Source: Chitinophagaceae bacterium (GTDB lineage: Bacteria > Bacteroidota > Bacteroidia > Chitinophagales > Chitinophagaceae). From it: 64,000 nucleotides of DNA. Below the pieces are notes generated by a model. That model was not told the DNA's origin. It searched no databases and saw only the letters and a program-made list of their open reading frames with translations. Location: the NCBI GenBank assembly GCA_025449935.1, contig JANWIJ010000006.1:1-64000 (forward strand). The letters run 5' to 3'. The translations under genes and the position numbers were made by a program. Positions 35,235 to 44,523 of the stretch are shown here, piece by piece (position 1 is the stretch's first letter; each line of letters begins with the position of its first letter).

Positions 35235-36932
35235 TTACTTTGCTGCAAAATATTTTTCACGCAAAAGCTGGTCATCGCCATACGGATCGTCATAAAAAAC
35301 GATGCCCCCGTTTTTCCCTTGGCAGGTGATATACCTGATATAAACCGGCAATTTGTTTTTCACGGCGATATTCCTTTTCTGTTTTTTCTGCAGCCAGGTT
35401 TTTACAGAATCGATCTTTGATCCGCCGCCGCTGGTCAGGCTGTCGTAGCGGAGAATATAATAAGCCAGTTTCTCCCATTCTTGTACCCGCACGCAGCCGT
35501 GGCTGAGCGACCTCCTGGAACTGGCAAATAAGTACCGCTGGTTCGTGTCATGCAGGTATACGGAATATTTATTATCAAAATGAAATTTCATAATCCCCAG
35601 GGCATTCGCATCGCCACTTCCCTGCACCACCCGGTAAGGAATGCTGTTGTTGTATTTTGACCAGTCTACACTGTAAGGATCCACTTCTTCTCCCTTACTG
35701 TTAACCAGGCTGAACCCTTTGCGGGCAAGATAACCCGGGTTCTTTTTAACCGCGGGGAGGATCTCCTTGCGGACAATACTTGGTGGGGGAACCCATTGCG
35801 GGTAAGTAATCAAAATGGAAATGGCGCTATTGAGTAACGGAGTTTTTGTTTTAGGTTTTCCGCAAATAACCCTGGAGGAAAATTTTACAGAGTCACCTTC
35901 GACCACATCCATATAATACCCCGGCACATTTACCCAAATATACCTGTATGGCATTTTTTCGGGTAATTGTTTGTATTTGTCGAGGCTGATCGCAATGCGG
36001 ATAAATTTTTCCCGGTCAGACATATTTAGCAAGCGGAGCGTGCCTTCCCCGGCTACCCCATCCACGGCAATATCCTTTTCATGTTGAAATTTTTTTACCG
36101 CTTCTGCTATGTGGGCGGAATCTGCCTGTACGCTGTCTGAGCCGATATAGCCTCCTTCAAACAAGCGCTTTTGAAGAAGCCGTTTAAATTGCCCCGGTTC
36201 TTTTTTTGGAGATGGTACCAGGGTGAAGACCCGGTAATCTGCGCTGTCTAAAAATTTCTGGATGCCTTCTTTAATCAGATGATACCCTCTTTCTTTGGGC
36301 TCCAGCAATTCCACCAGTTTTACCAGCGAACCTGCTTTCTTCAGTGATTCAAATTGTTGCTGGTAAAATTCCGGCATCAACACAGAATCTTTTCGCAGGG
36401 TGATGCTGTCATTGGGTAACCGGCCAAGCTTGATGTCTTTGATGATCCCGACAAATGCATCGGTGAGCATCATATCGGCTTTCGACCACAATAAAGCATC
36501 GTTCCTGTCTTTCTTCGCTAAAGTGTCCGCCGCAATCCTTTCACGGATACCTGTCAGTTCTGCCAGGTGATAATCTTCCGGGAATAGCCCATACAGGCGC
36601 GATGAGCGGATGAATTCGAATAATGAATCCGCAGCACGGAACCAATCCTGTTTATTAAACCACAACGGAACATAAGAATTGTTTTCATAAATAAATTTAG
36701 CAAGCTGCGGCTCCCCGAGTAATAAGGAATCTTCTGTAATCCCATTATGTGAAACAGCATGATTGATGGCAGTCCCGATTAATTCAGTTGCAGTCACTTT
36801 CATTTCTTCGGGCGAATGCACAATAGTAGTATCGTGCCGTTTGTTCTTCTTACTCTGACAGCCGGGCAGCATAAACAGGAAAAACAAAAACAGACCCGGG
36901 AGGATAGGGTACAATGATCTTTTTACAGTCAT
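35235..36932 (-). CDS. L,D-transpeptidase with peptidoglycan-binding domain (lipoprotein)
   Basis: 565 residues with a lipoprotein signal (LFLFFLFMLPGCQSKKNK). Order: scaffold domain (about 65-260), peptidoglycan-binding domain (AEAVKKFQHEKDIAVDGVAGEGTLRLLNM, about 288-316) and YkuD catalytic domain with the SHGCVRV motif (Cys nucleophile) near residue 478. The architecture matches YcbB/LdtD-type enzymes that form 3-3 cross-links in peptidoglycan or attach proteins to it, in the periplasm. It is divergent from a VanX-type dipeptidase, which suggests related cell-wall roles. Confidence 0.93.
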   Translation of the reverse strand: MTVKRSLYPILPGLFLFFLFMLPGCQSKKNKRHDTTIVHSPEEMKVTATELIGTAINHAVSHNGITEDSLLLGEPQLAKFIYENNSYVPLWFNKQDWFRAADSLFEFIRSSRLYGLFPEDYHLAELTGIRERIAADTLAKKDRNDALLWSKADMMLTDAFVGIIKDIKLGRLPNDSITLRKDSVLMPEFYQQQFESLKKAGSLVKLVELLEPKERGYHLIKEGIQKFLDSADYRVFTLVPSPKKEPGQFKRLLQKRLFEGGYIGSDSVQADSAHIAEAVKKFQHEKDIAVDGVAGEGTLRLLNMSDREKFIRIAISLDKYKQLPEKMPYRYIWVNVPGYYMDVVEGDSVKFSSRVICGKPKTKTPLLNSAISILITYPQWVPPPSIVRKEILPAVKKNPGYLARKGFSLVNSKGEEVDPYSVDWSKYNNSIPYRVVQGSGDANALGIMKFHFDNKYSVYLHDTNQRYLFASSRRSLSHGCVRVQEWEKLAYYILRYDSLTSGGGSKIDSVKTWLQKKQKRNIAVKNKLPVYIRYITCQGKNGGIVFYDDPYGDDQLLREKYFAAK

Positions 36933-37005
36933 ATAGTGGTGTAGTGGCGGCAGAATCAGTATCCTTGTTTTACAGTATGTTTACCAGCCTAAAAGCATAC
37001 CGCAG

Positions 37006-37734
37006 ATGTATTACAATATAAGCAAACGTTTCAATATTGCCCGGCCAGTTACGCTTATTTTTTCTATAATACTGCTGAGCCGCGGTACTGCCCAGGAAAC
37101 CGCATATTCACCGCCACCTGTAACCAGTAACTGGGACAATTACCGTGAGCAGGTGCTCGCAGATTCCACGAAAAGAATGGTGGAATTAAAAGACCTGGTA
37201 CCTGGTATCATCTATGATCTCCGGTATGCCACTGCAAATAATTTTATGAACCGGGTTATGTACTCCGGGAATAACCATACCACTTTTTTGCGCCTGCCTG
37301 CCGTACGTGGACTGGAAAAAATCCAGGCAGTATTAAATCAAAAAGGACTGGGATTGAAAATATTTGATGCTTACCGGCCTTATTCGGTGACAGTAAAATT
37401 CTGGGAACTGGTAAAAGATGAAAACTATGTAGCTCATCCGGCAAAGGGAAGCGGGCATAACCGCGGTATTGCCGTGGACCTAACCCTTATCAATCTCGGA
37501 TCAGGCCAAGAACTGGATATGGGAACGGGATTTGATAATTTTTCTGACACGGCGCATCATTCGTTTCGTCAATTGCCGCCGGCAATTTTACAGAACAGGT
37601 TGTTGCTGAAATCAACAATGGAAGATCATGGTTTCAAATCTTATGAAAAAGAGTGGTGGCATTACTTCATTCCCGGTGGAGGTCAATATGAAATACTGGA
37701 TATTGATTTCAGGAAACTGAAAATGGATTTATAA
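37006..37734 (+). CDS. D-alanyl-D-alanine dipeptidase (VanX/DdpX-type, M15D)
   Basis: 242 residues with an N-terminal signal/anchor (VTLIFSIILLSRGTAQ). The zinc-site motif SGHNRGIAVDLTL (SxHxxGxAxD), the catalytic Glu and last His ligand in KEWWHYF, and the Arg in DAYRPYS are all present, along with DMGTGFDNFSDTAHH. The enzyme cuts D-Ala-D-Ala in the periplasm, for wall turnover or recycling. There is no vanHA ligase pair here, so a vancomycin-resistance role is not indicated. A 7 of 8 match to the -7 box (TATGTTTA) lies about 20 bases upstream. Its end overlaps the convergent DUF952 gene by 6 bases. Confidence 0.93.
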   Translation: MYYNISKRFNIARPVTLIFSIILLSRGTAQETAYSPPPVTSNWDNYREQVLADSTKRMVELKDLVPGIIYDLRYATANNFMNRVMYSGNNHTTFLRLPAVRGLEKIQAVLNQKGLGLKIFDAYRPYSVTVKFWELVKDENYVAHPAKGSGHNRGIAVDLTLINLGSGQELDMGTGFDNFSDTAHHSFRQLPPAILQNRLLLKSTMEDHGFKSYEKEWWHYFIPGGGQYEILDIDFRKLKMDL

Positions 37735-38028
37735 CTCCAGTACATCAATCACGGCCTCCGTATTGATCTGCCCGTAAACATGCGGAAATGTATCAGCGGT
37801 AGACGGCGACCAGTCAAACACATACTTGCTCGTGAGTTTATCCGTATCAATTACCAGTTTAACCAAACTGGTTTGACCGGCGAAATACCTTTCGAGTACG
37901 CCCGCTACCTGCTGCTCCTGTGAGCAATGAATAAAACCTTCCTCTTTTAAGGAAGGATGCTCATAAAATCCTCTTTCCTTCGCTGCATTCCATGCGTCCG
38001 CAGTTGTTACATGATAAATAACCGGCAT
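37729..38028 (-). CDS. DUF952 domain protein at the end of the aromatic operon
   Basis: 99 residues (MPVIYHVTTADAWNAAKERGFYEHPSLKEEGFIHCSQ with GFIHCS motif; FPHVYGQINTEAVIDVLEL). The family is of unknown function with a fold related to ADP-ribosyl-like small domains. Its ATG overlaps the aroC stop by one base (TAATG), so it is translationally coupled to aroC and must be made from the operon mRNA. A longer upstream open frame lies inside aroC and is rejected. Confidence 0.85.
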   Translation of the reverse strand: MPVIYHVTTADAWNAAKERGFYEHPSLKEEGFIHCSQEQQVAGVLERYFAGQTSLVKLVIDTDKLTSKYVFDWSPSTADTFPHVYGQINTEAVIDVLEL

Positions 38029-39020
38029 TATAAAACTCTTTTGATTTTCTGTTCCAGTATGAGTAAATCTGCCAGCACGATGGCAGTGACCGCTTCCAGC
38101 ACCACGGGTACCCGCAGCGCAATGCAAAGATCATGGCGCCCTTTTACGGACACGGTTTCAACTTTTTCAGTTTCCCAGTTCAGGGTGCGCTGTTCCCTGG
38201 GTGTGGAGGATGTTGGTTTGATCGCGATGCGGAAAACCAGTTCATTTCCATTTGTCAATCCTCCCACTACACCACCCGCGTGATTGGTCGTGGTTTTACC
38301 GAGCATATCTTCGATTGCATCGTTATGCCCGCTGCCAAACATTTTTGCAGCAGCAAAACCGGTTCCGAATTCAATGCCCCGTACAGCGGGAATGGCAAAC
38401 ACGATATGACTCAGCAAGGACTCAGCCGAATCAAAAAATGGTTCTCCCAGTCCAACCGGCAAATCATTCACCCGGCATTCAATAATGCCCCCGATGCTGT
38501 CCTTATTATCAATTGCTTTTTGGAGTCCTTTCTCCAGGTCACCCTCCCCGCCTATTTCCAATATTTTCGTGGCTACCTGAACCTGTCCAAGCAATTTTTT
38601 TGCAATAACCCCGGCAGCCACCAGCGCCACCGTTAACCTCCCGCTGAAATGGCCACTGCCCCGGTAGTCTTCGAAACCACCTGCCTTGGCTTTTGCCACA
38701 AAGTCTGCATGACCAGGTCTTGGGATGGCCCTTTGTTTTTCATAATCGCTGCTGCGAACATTCTTATTCTCAAAAAAAATAGCAATGGGCGCCCCGGTTG
38801 TTTTATCGTTGAAGAGGCCGCTCCTGAAAACAGGCAAGTCTTCTTCCTGCCTGGGTGTGGTTCCTTTCTGCGTTCCCCCTTTTCTCCTTTCAAGATCGGG
38901 AAGGAAATCCTCAACGGTCAAGGATAAACCCGCAGGACATCCGTCGATAACAATACCCACTGACTCGCCATGCGATTCACCAAAAATGGATATGCGGAAT
39001 ATGCGTCCAAAACTATTCAT
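38028..39020 (-). CDS. aroC: Chorismate synthase
   Basis: 330 residues. Family motifs: MNSFGRIFRISIFGESHGESVGIVIDGCPAG, SDYEKQRAIPRPGHADF, YRGSGHFSGR, and ATTNHAGGVVGGLTNGNELVFRIA. It converts EPSP to chorismate with reduced FMN, the last common step. It is a little shorter than the E. coli enzyme but lacks no core motif. It overlaps aroA by 8 bases. Confidence 0.97.
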   Translation of the reverse strand: MNSFGRIFRISIFGESHGESVGIVIDGCPAGLSLTVEDFLPDLERRKGGTQKGTTPRQEEDLPVFRSGLFNDKTTGAPIAIFFENKNVRSSDYEKQRAIPRPGHADFVAKAKAGGFEDYRGSGHFSGRLTVALVAAGVIAKKLLGQVQVATKILEIGGEGDLEKGLQKAIDNKDSIGGIIECRVNDLPVGLGEPFFDSAESLLSHIVFAIPAVRGIEFGTGFAAAKMFGSGHNDAIEDMLGKTTTNHAGGVVGGLTNGNELVFRIAIKPTSSTPREQRTLNWETEKVETVSVKGRHDLCIALRVPVVLEAVTAIVLADLLILEQKIKRVL

Positions 39021-40350
39021 GCCACCTGAACTTTTTATTTAAAGATACATCAGCACCCAGCTTTTTCAAATCTTCATAAAAATCCGGGTATGACTTATTA
39101 ACGGCTTCTCCTTTCCTGATGATGGTTTCTCCATCAGCCCTGAGGGCAGCCACCGCACAAGCCATGGCAATGCGGTGATCGTGATTGGAATGAACGCTGG
39201 CACCCCTGACGGTATTGCCTCCATGAATTACCATGACATCATCCTTCAAATCAATCTTCACATCCATTTTAGCAAATTCCTGCTGTAGTGTAATGGCGCG
39301 GTTACTTTCCTTATGCGTGAGGCGGCTTACTCCTGTTATTGTTGTCTCCCCTTTACAATAAGCAGCCAACGCCACAAGCGGCGGGAACAGATCCGGGCAA
39401 TCAGTGGCATCAAAATCAAAGGCATTCATCTCAGCAGGACGCACTTTTATTCCTTTTGCCTCCACCGCGATACCCGCGTTGGCAGACATTAACACATCCA
39501 CAATGGCTTTGTCAGCCTGGGAAGAAGTGAGATCCAATCCCCGCACCGTTACCGGACCGGCGATAGCACCGGCGACCAGGAGAAATGCCCCGCTGCTCCA
39601 GTCACTTTCAACAACATAAGCCCTCCCTTCTCCGGATGAGTGGGTTTGCAGGGAGCCGGGACGAAAAATAAATTCTTCATAGTTCCTGTACTCAGGCACC
39701 ATTAAACCAAACTGTTTCATCACATCCAATGTGAGGTCGATATAAGGCTTGCTTTTCAGGTTACGGACTTTTATAGAAACCGGCACGTGAATGGCGTTTC
39801 CAAAAGTATCTCCCGCTGAAAAATTCAGGGAGGCTCCATAGGCCATTAGCAAACCCGTAAGGAACTGCGAACTCAATGAACCATCTATTTCAATATTTGC
39901 GGGTAATAAAGGGCCCCGGATAATCAATGGCAGCCTTCCCTTATTGCTTTTCACTTTAACCCCCAGCCCCGGCAAAATCTCATCAAAAAAATCCATGGGT
40001 CTTTTTGCCAGGCTTCCGGAACCGGTGAGTGTTATTTCTTTATTACTCACGGCGGCGATGGGGGTGAACATCCGGATACTCAAGCCCGATTCCCCGCAAT
40101 TAATTTCCTTATCCCGGGGAATAACTCCTGCACTATTTATGACCAGGGATTCAGCTGTCATTACGACCTGCGCCCCCAATGCTTTAATTATTTCAATAGC
40201 CGCCTGATCATCATCCGAGTGACCGGGATTTTTAATCACAGTTTCTCCATTGGATAATAATGCCGCTGCACAAGCCCGCTGCATCGAACTCTTGGAAGCC
40301 GGTGCCTGAACAATTCCGTTTAACGGCGATGGATGAATGGTTACTTTCAC
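39013..40350 (-). CDS. aroA: 3-phosphoshikimate 1-carboxyvinyltransferase (EPSP synthase)
   Basis: 445 residues. PSPLNGIVQAPASKSSMQRACAAALLSNG (N-terminal substrate loop with Lys/Ser), GNAIHVPVSIKV region, and SNHDHRIAMACAVAALRADGETII at the C-terminus identify it. The N-terminal NPGHSDDDQAAIEIIKALGA and LTGSGSLAKRPMDFF fit the family. It forms EPSP from shikimate 3-phosphate and PEP. 3 bases after aroB. Confidence 0.96.
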   Translation of the reverse strand: MKVTIHPSPLNGIVQAPASKSSMQRACAAALLSNGETVIKNPGHSDDDQAAIEIIKALGAQVVMTAESLVINSAGVIPRDKEINCGESGLSIRMFTPIAAVSNKEITLTGSGSLAKRPMDFFDEILPGLGVKVKSNKGRLPLIIRGPLLPANIEIDGSLSSQFLTGLLMAYGASLNFSAGDTFGNAIHVPVSIKVRNLKSKPYIDLTLDVMKQFGLMVPEYRNYEEFIFRPGSLQTHSSGEGRAYVVESDWSSGAFLLVAGAIAGPVTVRGLDLTSSQADKAIVDVLMSANAGIAVEAKGIKVRPAEMNAFDFDATDCPDLFPPLVALAAYCKGETTITGVSRLTHKESNRAITLQQEFAKMDVKIDLKDDVMVIHGGNTVRGASVHSNHDHRIAMACAVAALRADGETIIRKGEAVNKSYPDFYEDLKKLGADVSLNKKFRWHE

Positions 40351-40353
40351 GAG

Positions 40354-41373
40354 TTATAATTCCTGAATGATTTTTTCCAGCTGTTTCAACGAAATGGTTT
40401 TCACAATCCCCTTCCCGATTTTATTCAGCAAAACATAATTCATTTCTTTCAGCTCGCGTTTCTTATCCATTTTCATCACATCAAATACCTGCCGTTTGTT
40501 AAATGAAGCATAAGTGGGCAGATGATATTTTTCTAACACGCTCACTACTCTCCCAGCCTGTTTAAACCCGGCAAGTTGTTCGGATAGATGACAGGCATAG
40601 GTCATCCCGATGGAAATGGCCTGCCCGTGCAATAATTCGTATTGATTTTCCAGTGCGTGACCCAATGTGTGCCCGAAATTCAGTAACCGTCTCTCTCCCT
40701 TTTCAAATTCATCCCGCTGCACCAGCTTTGTTTTTAATAAGGCATTCCGCAGGACGAGCTCAGAAACAGGTTTTTTTTTGCCCTGGTACGTTTTCAATGT
40801 ATTTCTTTCCAGTTCAGTAAACATCGCTGCATCTTTTATGCAGGCATGCTTGATGATCTCCGCAAACCCGTTTTCCCATTCCACCTGCGGCAGGGTATTA
40901 AGAAAAATCATATCGTGCAGGATAAAGGCCGGCTGGCGGATAAGACCTACCATATTTTTGAACAGGCCCACATCAATACCATTCTTTCCGCCGATTGAAG
41001 CATCCACCATTGCCAATAAAGAAGTGGGAACAAATCCAAAACGCACACCGCGCAAATATATGGAAGCCACATAGCCGGTAATATCTGTAACAACCCCGCC
41101 CCCGACACCCACCAGCGTGGTTGTTCTCCCGGCTTCCATCCCGACCAGGCTCTCAATGACCGCATCAACGGTTGCCTGTATTTTAAATTCTTCCCCGGGT
41201 TTTAATACAATGGTATTCCATCCCCGAAACCGCCTGGAATGTGCATTATATACATTTTCATCGGTGATCAGCACGGTTGATTTCTGGTCAGTTACCTGCT
41301 TCAGGTAAGTCATGCCCTGCGACAGGTAATAATCTGTGGAGGTATGGGAAAACTTGAAGGAAAGCTTTTGCAT
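40354..41373 (-). CDS. aroB: 3-dehydroquinate synthase
   Basis: 339 residues. GVGGGVVTDITGYVASIYLRGVRFGFVPTSLLAMVDASIGGKNGID is the NAD/metal core, and LLNFGHTLGHALENQ and GQAISIGMTYACHLSEQL carry the zinc-binding His/Glu residues. It converts DAHP to dehydroquinate. Its start overlaps the previous stop by one base (TGATG). Confidence 0.97.
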   Translation of the reverse strand: MQKLSFKFSHTSTDYYLSQGMTYLKQVTDQKSTVLITDENVYNAHSRRFRGWNTIVLKPGEEFKIQATVDAVIESLVGMEAGRTTTLVGVGGGVVTDITGYVASIYLRGVRFGFVPTSLLAMVDASIGGKNGIDVGLFKNMVGLIRQPAFILHDMIFLNTLPQVEWENGFAEIIKHACIKDAAMFTELERNTLKTYQGKKKPVSELVLRNALLKTKLVQRDEFEKGERRLLNFGHTLGHALENQYELLHGQAISIGMTYACHLSEQLAGFKQAGRVVSVLEKYHLPTYASFNKRQVFDVMKMDKKRELKEMNYVLLNKIGKGIVKTISLKQLEKIIQEL

Positions 41374-42458
41374 CAGGAATCCATGATTTTCTTCTGGTGA
41401 TTGATACTCTCCATGTGAACGGCATCAAAATACCGGGTGATAAATTCTTTACTCAGGCCGAGCTTATCGCCTTTTAAAAAAGCCCGTTCAATGATTTCAT
41501 TCCACCGGTTGGTTTGCAAAATGGTAATATTATTTTCTCTTTTGTAGTTACCGATCTGTTCTGCAACCTTCATGCGCTGGCCAAGGATCTGCATCAATTC
41601 GTCGTCGAGGTGATTGATCTGCTGCCGCAATTTTTCCAGTGCAGCGTGGTACTCGTCAGAATTAATGTCTTCCTTTCGCCATATAATACTATCCAGTATC
41701 TCTTTGAGCCGCTCGGGTGTCACCTGCTGGCTTGCATCACTCCAGGCATGATCCGGGTCTATATGACTTTCGATCATCAACCCATCGTAGTCAAGATCAA
41801 TCGCTTTTTGCGCCACTTCCAGCAATATATCACGGCGGCCGCAAATATGCGAGGGATCATTAATTATCGGCATACCCGGATGCTTCAGTTTCATTTCAAT
41901 CGCGAGGTGCCACATCGGTGCATTCCGGTATTCCGTGTTCCCGTACGACGAAAACCCGCGGTGAATCAAACCGATTTGTCTTACACCTGCCCGGGCGATT
42001 CTTTCAACAGCTCCGGTCCACAATTCCAGGTCAGGGTTAATGGGATTCTTTACCAGCACGGGTACATTTGTTCCTCTTAATGCATCCGCTACTTCCTGTA
42101 CGCTGAAAGGGTTTACGGTGGTCCGGGCCCCGATCCATAACACATCTACATCAAATGTAAGCGCATCCTGTACCTGCTTCGCGGTGGCTACCTCCACCGT
42201 GGTGGGCAATCCGGTTAGCTTTTTGGCCTGTTGCAACCAGGGTAATCCTTTAGCGCCAACACCCTCGAACATGCCGGGCTTGGTCCTGGGTTTCCAGATG
42301 CCCGCCCGCAGCATGTCCACCCTCCCGGTTGCAGCTAACCGTTGTGCAGTTTCCAGGACCTGCTCTTCGGTTTCTGCACTGCAGGGCCCGCTGATGATGA
42401 GCGGCCGTTTGTTCCATGTCGCCTGCGCCGTTTCGTTTATTGCCTCTGTTGCTTGCAT
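41373..42458 (-). CDS. Bifunctional DAHP synthase / chorismate mutase
   Basis: 361 residues. The N-terminal domain is a type I-beta (KDO8P-like) DAHP synthase (KRPLIISGPCSAETEEQV, MLRAGIWKPRTKPGMFEGVG, LWIGARTTVNPFSVQEVADAL, NDPSHICGRRDILLEVAQKAIDLDYDGLMIESHIDPD). The last 90 residues are an AroQ-type chorismate mutase (LEKLRQQINHLDDELMQILGQRMKVAEQIGNYKRENNI). It thus holds both the entry step and the branch step to prephenate, and the mutase part may act as the allosteric sensor. A near -7 box (TATCTTTA, 42471-42464) lies just upstream, so a secondary promoter is possible. Confidence 0.95.
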   Translation of the reverse strand: MQATEAINETAQATWNKRPLIISGPCSAETEEQVLETAQRLAATGRVDMLRAGIWKPRTKPGMFEGVGAKGLPWLQQAKKLTGLPTTVEVATAKQVQDALTFDVDVLWIGARTTVNPFSVQEVADALRGTNVPVLVKNPINPDLELWTGAVERIARAGVRQIGLIHRGFSSYGNTEYRNAPMWHLAIEMKLKHPGMPIINDPSHICGRRDILLEVAQKAIDLDYDGLMIESHIDPDHAWSDASQQVTPERLKEILDSIIWRKEDINSDEYHAALEKLRQQINHLDDELMQILGQRMKVAEQIGNYKRENNITILQTNRWNEIIERAFLKGDKLGLSKEFITRYFDAVHMESINHQKKIMDS

Positions 42459-42519
42459 AGTTGTAAAGATAATTTTTTATGTGATCACCGTCCTCATCTT
42501 TGCACATCGCCTGTCGCGG

Positions 42520-43368
42520 CTATTTTATTATTCTTCTAATCTTATTCGCATCCTCAATCAACCGCAGCAGGTACTCGTAGTCCTCTTTCTCAATACTTTC
42601 CTTAAATCGCGACAACTGCGCAATATGCTCTTTTAAAACATCCAGGACGTTTTCTTTATTCTGCATAAAGATCGGCACCCACATGGCCGGGTTGCTTTTT
42701 GCCAGCCGCACTGTACTTTCAAAACCCGCCGAGGCTAATTCAAAAATGGCCTGCTCTTCTTTTTCTTTTTCCAGTACGGTATTGGCCAGCGCGAACGAGG
42801 TGATATGCGATATATGGCTGACATAAGCCGCATGCAGGTCATGCGCTTTTGCCTCCATTTCCAGGATATGCATGCCGATCTTCTTATACATCCCTTTCAC
42901 CCATTCCAGAGCATCAGCATCACTTTCTTCCGCATTGCAGATGATTACCGCTTTGTTTTCAAATGCCCCCCGTACCGCCGCCTCCGGACCGCTGTATTCA
43001 GTGCCCCACATGGGATGGGTAGCCACATACCTGCCGCGTTTCGGGTGGTTTTTAAGTAATTCAATCACCTGGCTCTTCGTAGAGCCAAGATCAACTACGA
43101 TCTGCTGTCCAACCTGGTCAATAATCGAAGGTAACAGCTCAACCAGTTTATCAACCGGTATTGCCAGTACAATTACATCGGACTGTTCAATGGCTTCTCG
43201 CAAGGGCAGTATCTCATCCACCAGGTCAAGTTTGATGGCTTGCTGTGCATGAAGTGAATTGGCTTCCACGCCAACCAGCTTTGCAGACAATTTTTTTTCG
43301 TGCAACTGGATGGCGAGTGAGCCGCCGATTAAACCAACCCCGACTATGGCAATTCTCTTCCGTTCCAT
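42520..43368 (-). CDS. tyrA: Prephenate dehydrogenase
   Basis: 282 residues. RIAIVGVGLIGGSLAIQLHEKKLSAKLVG is the NAD-binding start; LGSTKSQVIELL and YVATHPMWGTEYSGPEAAVRGAF are TyrA landmarks with the catalytic His. It converts prephenate to 4-hydroxyphenylpyruvate for tyrosine. No ACT domain is seen, so feedback must come from elsewhere. 3 bases after the aminotransferase gene. Confidence 0.95.
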   Translation of the reverse strand: MERKRIAIVGVGLIGGSLAIQLHEKKLSAKLVGVEANSLHAQQAIKLDLVDEILPLREAIEQSDVIVLAIPVDKLVELLPSIIDQVGQQIVVDLGSTKSQVIELLKNHPKRGRYVATHPMWGTEYSGPEAAVRGAFENKAVIICNAEESDADALEWVKGMYKKIGMHILEMEAKAHDLHAAYVSHISHITSFALANTVLEKEKEEQAIFELASAGFESTVRLAKSNPAMWVPIFMQNKENVLDVLKEHIAQLSRFKESIEKEDYEYLLRLIEDANKIRRIIK

Positions 43369-43371
43369 TTC

Positions 43372-44523
43372 TTATTGTTTTTTAATTCGTTGAATGACCT
43401 CTTCCATCTTTTCCTCCGGGCTGCATAAACTCACCCGTACATATTTCCGACCGGCACTTCCAAATATTCCACCGGGGGTTATGAAAACATTTAATTTATA
43501 TAGAATTTCATCACTCATCACATATGCATCCTTATAGGTTGCCGGTATGGCCGCCCACACAAATAAACCGGCCTGTTCTTTAGAATATTCACATTTCAAA
43601 AGATCCAGCAACTCAAATACTTTTTCCCTTCTTGCCTTATACACCAGGTTCAATTCTGCCTGCCATTCCTTTCCCAGGGTCAAAGCTCTTGCCGCCGCCA
43701 GTTGTACCGGCAAAAACATGCCGCTGTCCATATTGGTTTTGAACCGCAGCACCTGGTCTATCCTTTCTTTGGCACCGCATAGCATGCCCACCCGCCAACC
43801 GGCCATGTTATGACTTTTACTCAGGGAGTTCAATTCAATCACACAGTCTTTTGCTCCCTTAATGCTTAACAAACTCAGCGGGGATTCATTTAAAATAAAA
43901 GAATAAGGATTGTCATGTACAATAAGAATGTTCTGCTTCCTGCCAAACCTGGCCAGTTTTTCAAACAGCTGTTTGGTGGGTAACTGCCCCGTGGGCATTT
44001 GGGGATAGTTCACAAACATCAGCTTTACTTTTTTCAGTTTGCGCTTACCCAGTTTATCAAAATCAGGTTCATAATTATTTTTTGCCCTTAGTTTATATGG
44101 CACACACTTTCCACCGGCCAGTTGAACGGCTGCATTGTAAGTTGGGTAGCCCGGGTTGGGCACCAATACCTTATCTCCTTTATCCAGGTAGGTCATGCAG
44201 ATATGCATAATCCCTTCCTTGCTTCCTATGAGGGGTAAAATTTCTGTAGCAGGATCAAGGTCCACCTGGTACCATCGCTTATACCATTCGCTTATCCCCT
44301 TCCTCAATACCGGCGAACCTTTATAAGATTGGTAAGCATGAGCCGCCGGTTTCGCAGTTTCTTCCTGCAAAACCTGTATCACTCCGGGATGTGGTGGCAG
44401 GTCCGGACTGCCAATACCAAGATTGATGACATTCTTCCCTGCCTTATTCAGTTCCTCGATCTCTCTCAGCTTGTGAGAGAAATAGTACTCTCCGATTCCG
44501 TTTAATCGTTTGGCTACTTCCAT
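43372..44523 (-). CDS. Class I/II PLP-dependent aminotransferase (aromatic operon)
   Basis: 383 residues of fold type I. LGIGSPDLPPHPGVIQ, YQSYKGSPVLRKGISEWYKR, VLVPNPGYPTYNAAVQLAGG, VHDNPYSFI and the PLP-lysine stretch LNSLSKSHNMAGWRVGMLCG are present. Position between pheA and tyrA suggests that it makes Phe and Tyr from phenylpyruvate and hydroxyphenylpyruvate, although prephenate or another oxo acid is possible. Start overlaps pheA by 10 bases. Confidence 0.92.
   Translation of the reverse strand: MEVAKRLNGIGEYYFSHKLREIEELNKAGKNVINLGIGSPDLPPHPGVIQVLQEETAKPAAHAYQSYKGSPVLRKGISEWYKRWYQVDLDPATEILPLIGSKEGIMHICMTYLDKGDKVLVPNPGYPTYNAAVQLAGGKCVPYKLRAKNNYEPDFDKLGKRKLKKVKLMFVNYPQMPTGQLPTKQLFEKLARFGRKQNILIVHDNPYSFILNESPLSLLSIKGAKDCVIELNSLSKSHNMAGWRVGMLCGAKERIDQVLRFKTNMDSGMFLPVQLAAARALTLGKEWQAELNLVYKARREKVFELLDLLKCEYSKEQAGLFVWAAIPATYKDAYVMSDEILYKLNVFITPGGIFGSAGRKYVRVSLCSPEEKMEEVIQRIKKQ

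Noticed and set aside
37006-37734. Vancomycin resistance (VanX)
   Set aside because: The motifs match VanX, but no vanH or vanA-type ligase or vanRS genes are present and the protein has an export signal, so a wall-turnover dipeptidase is more likely.
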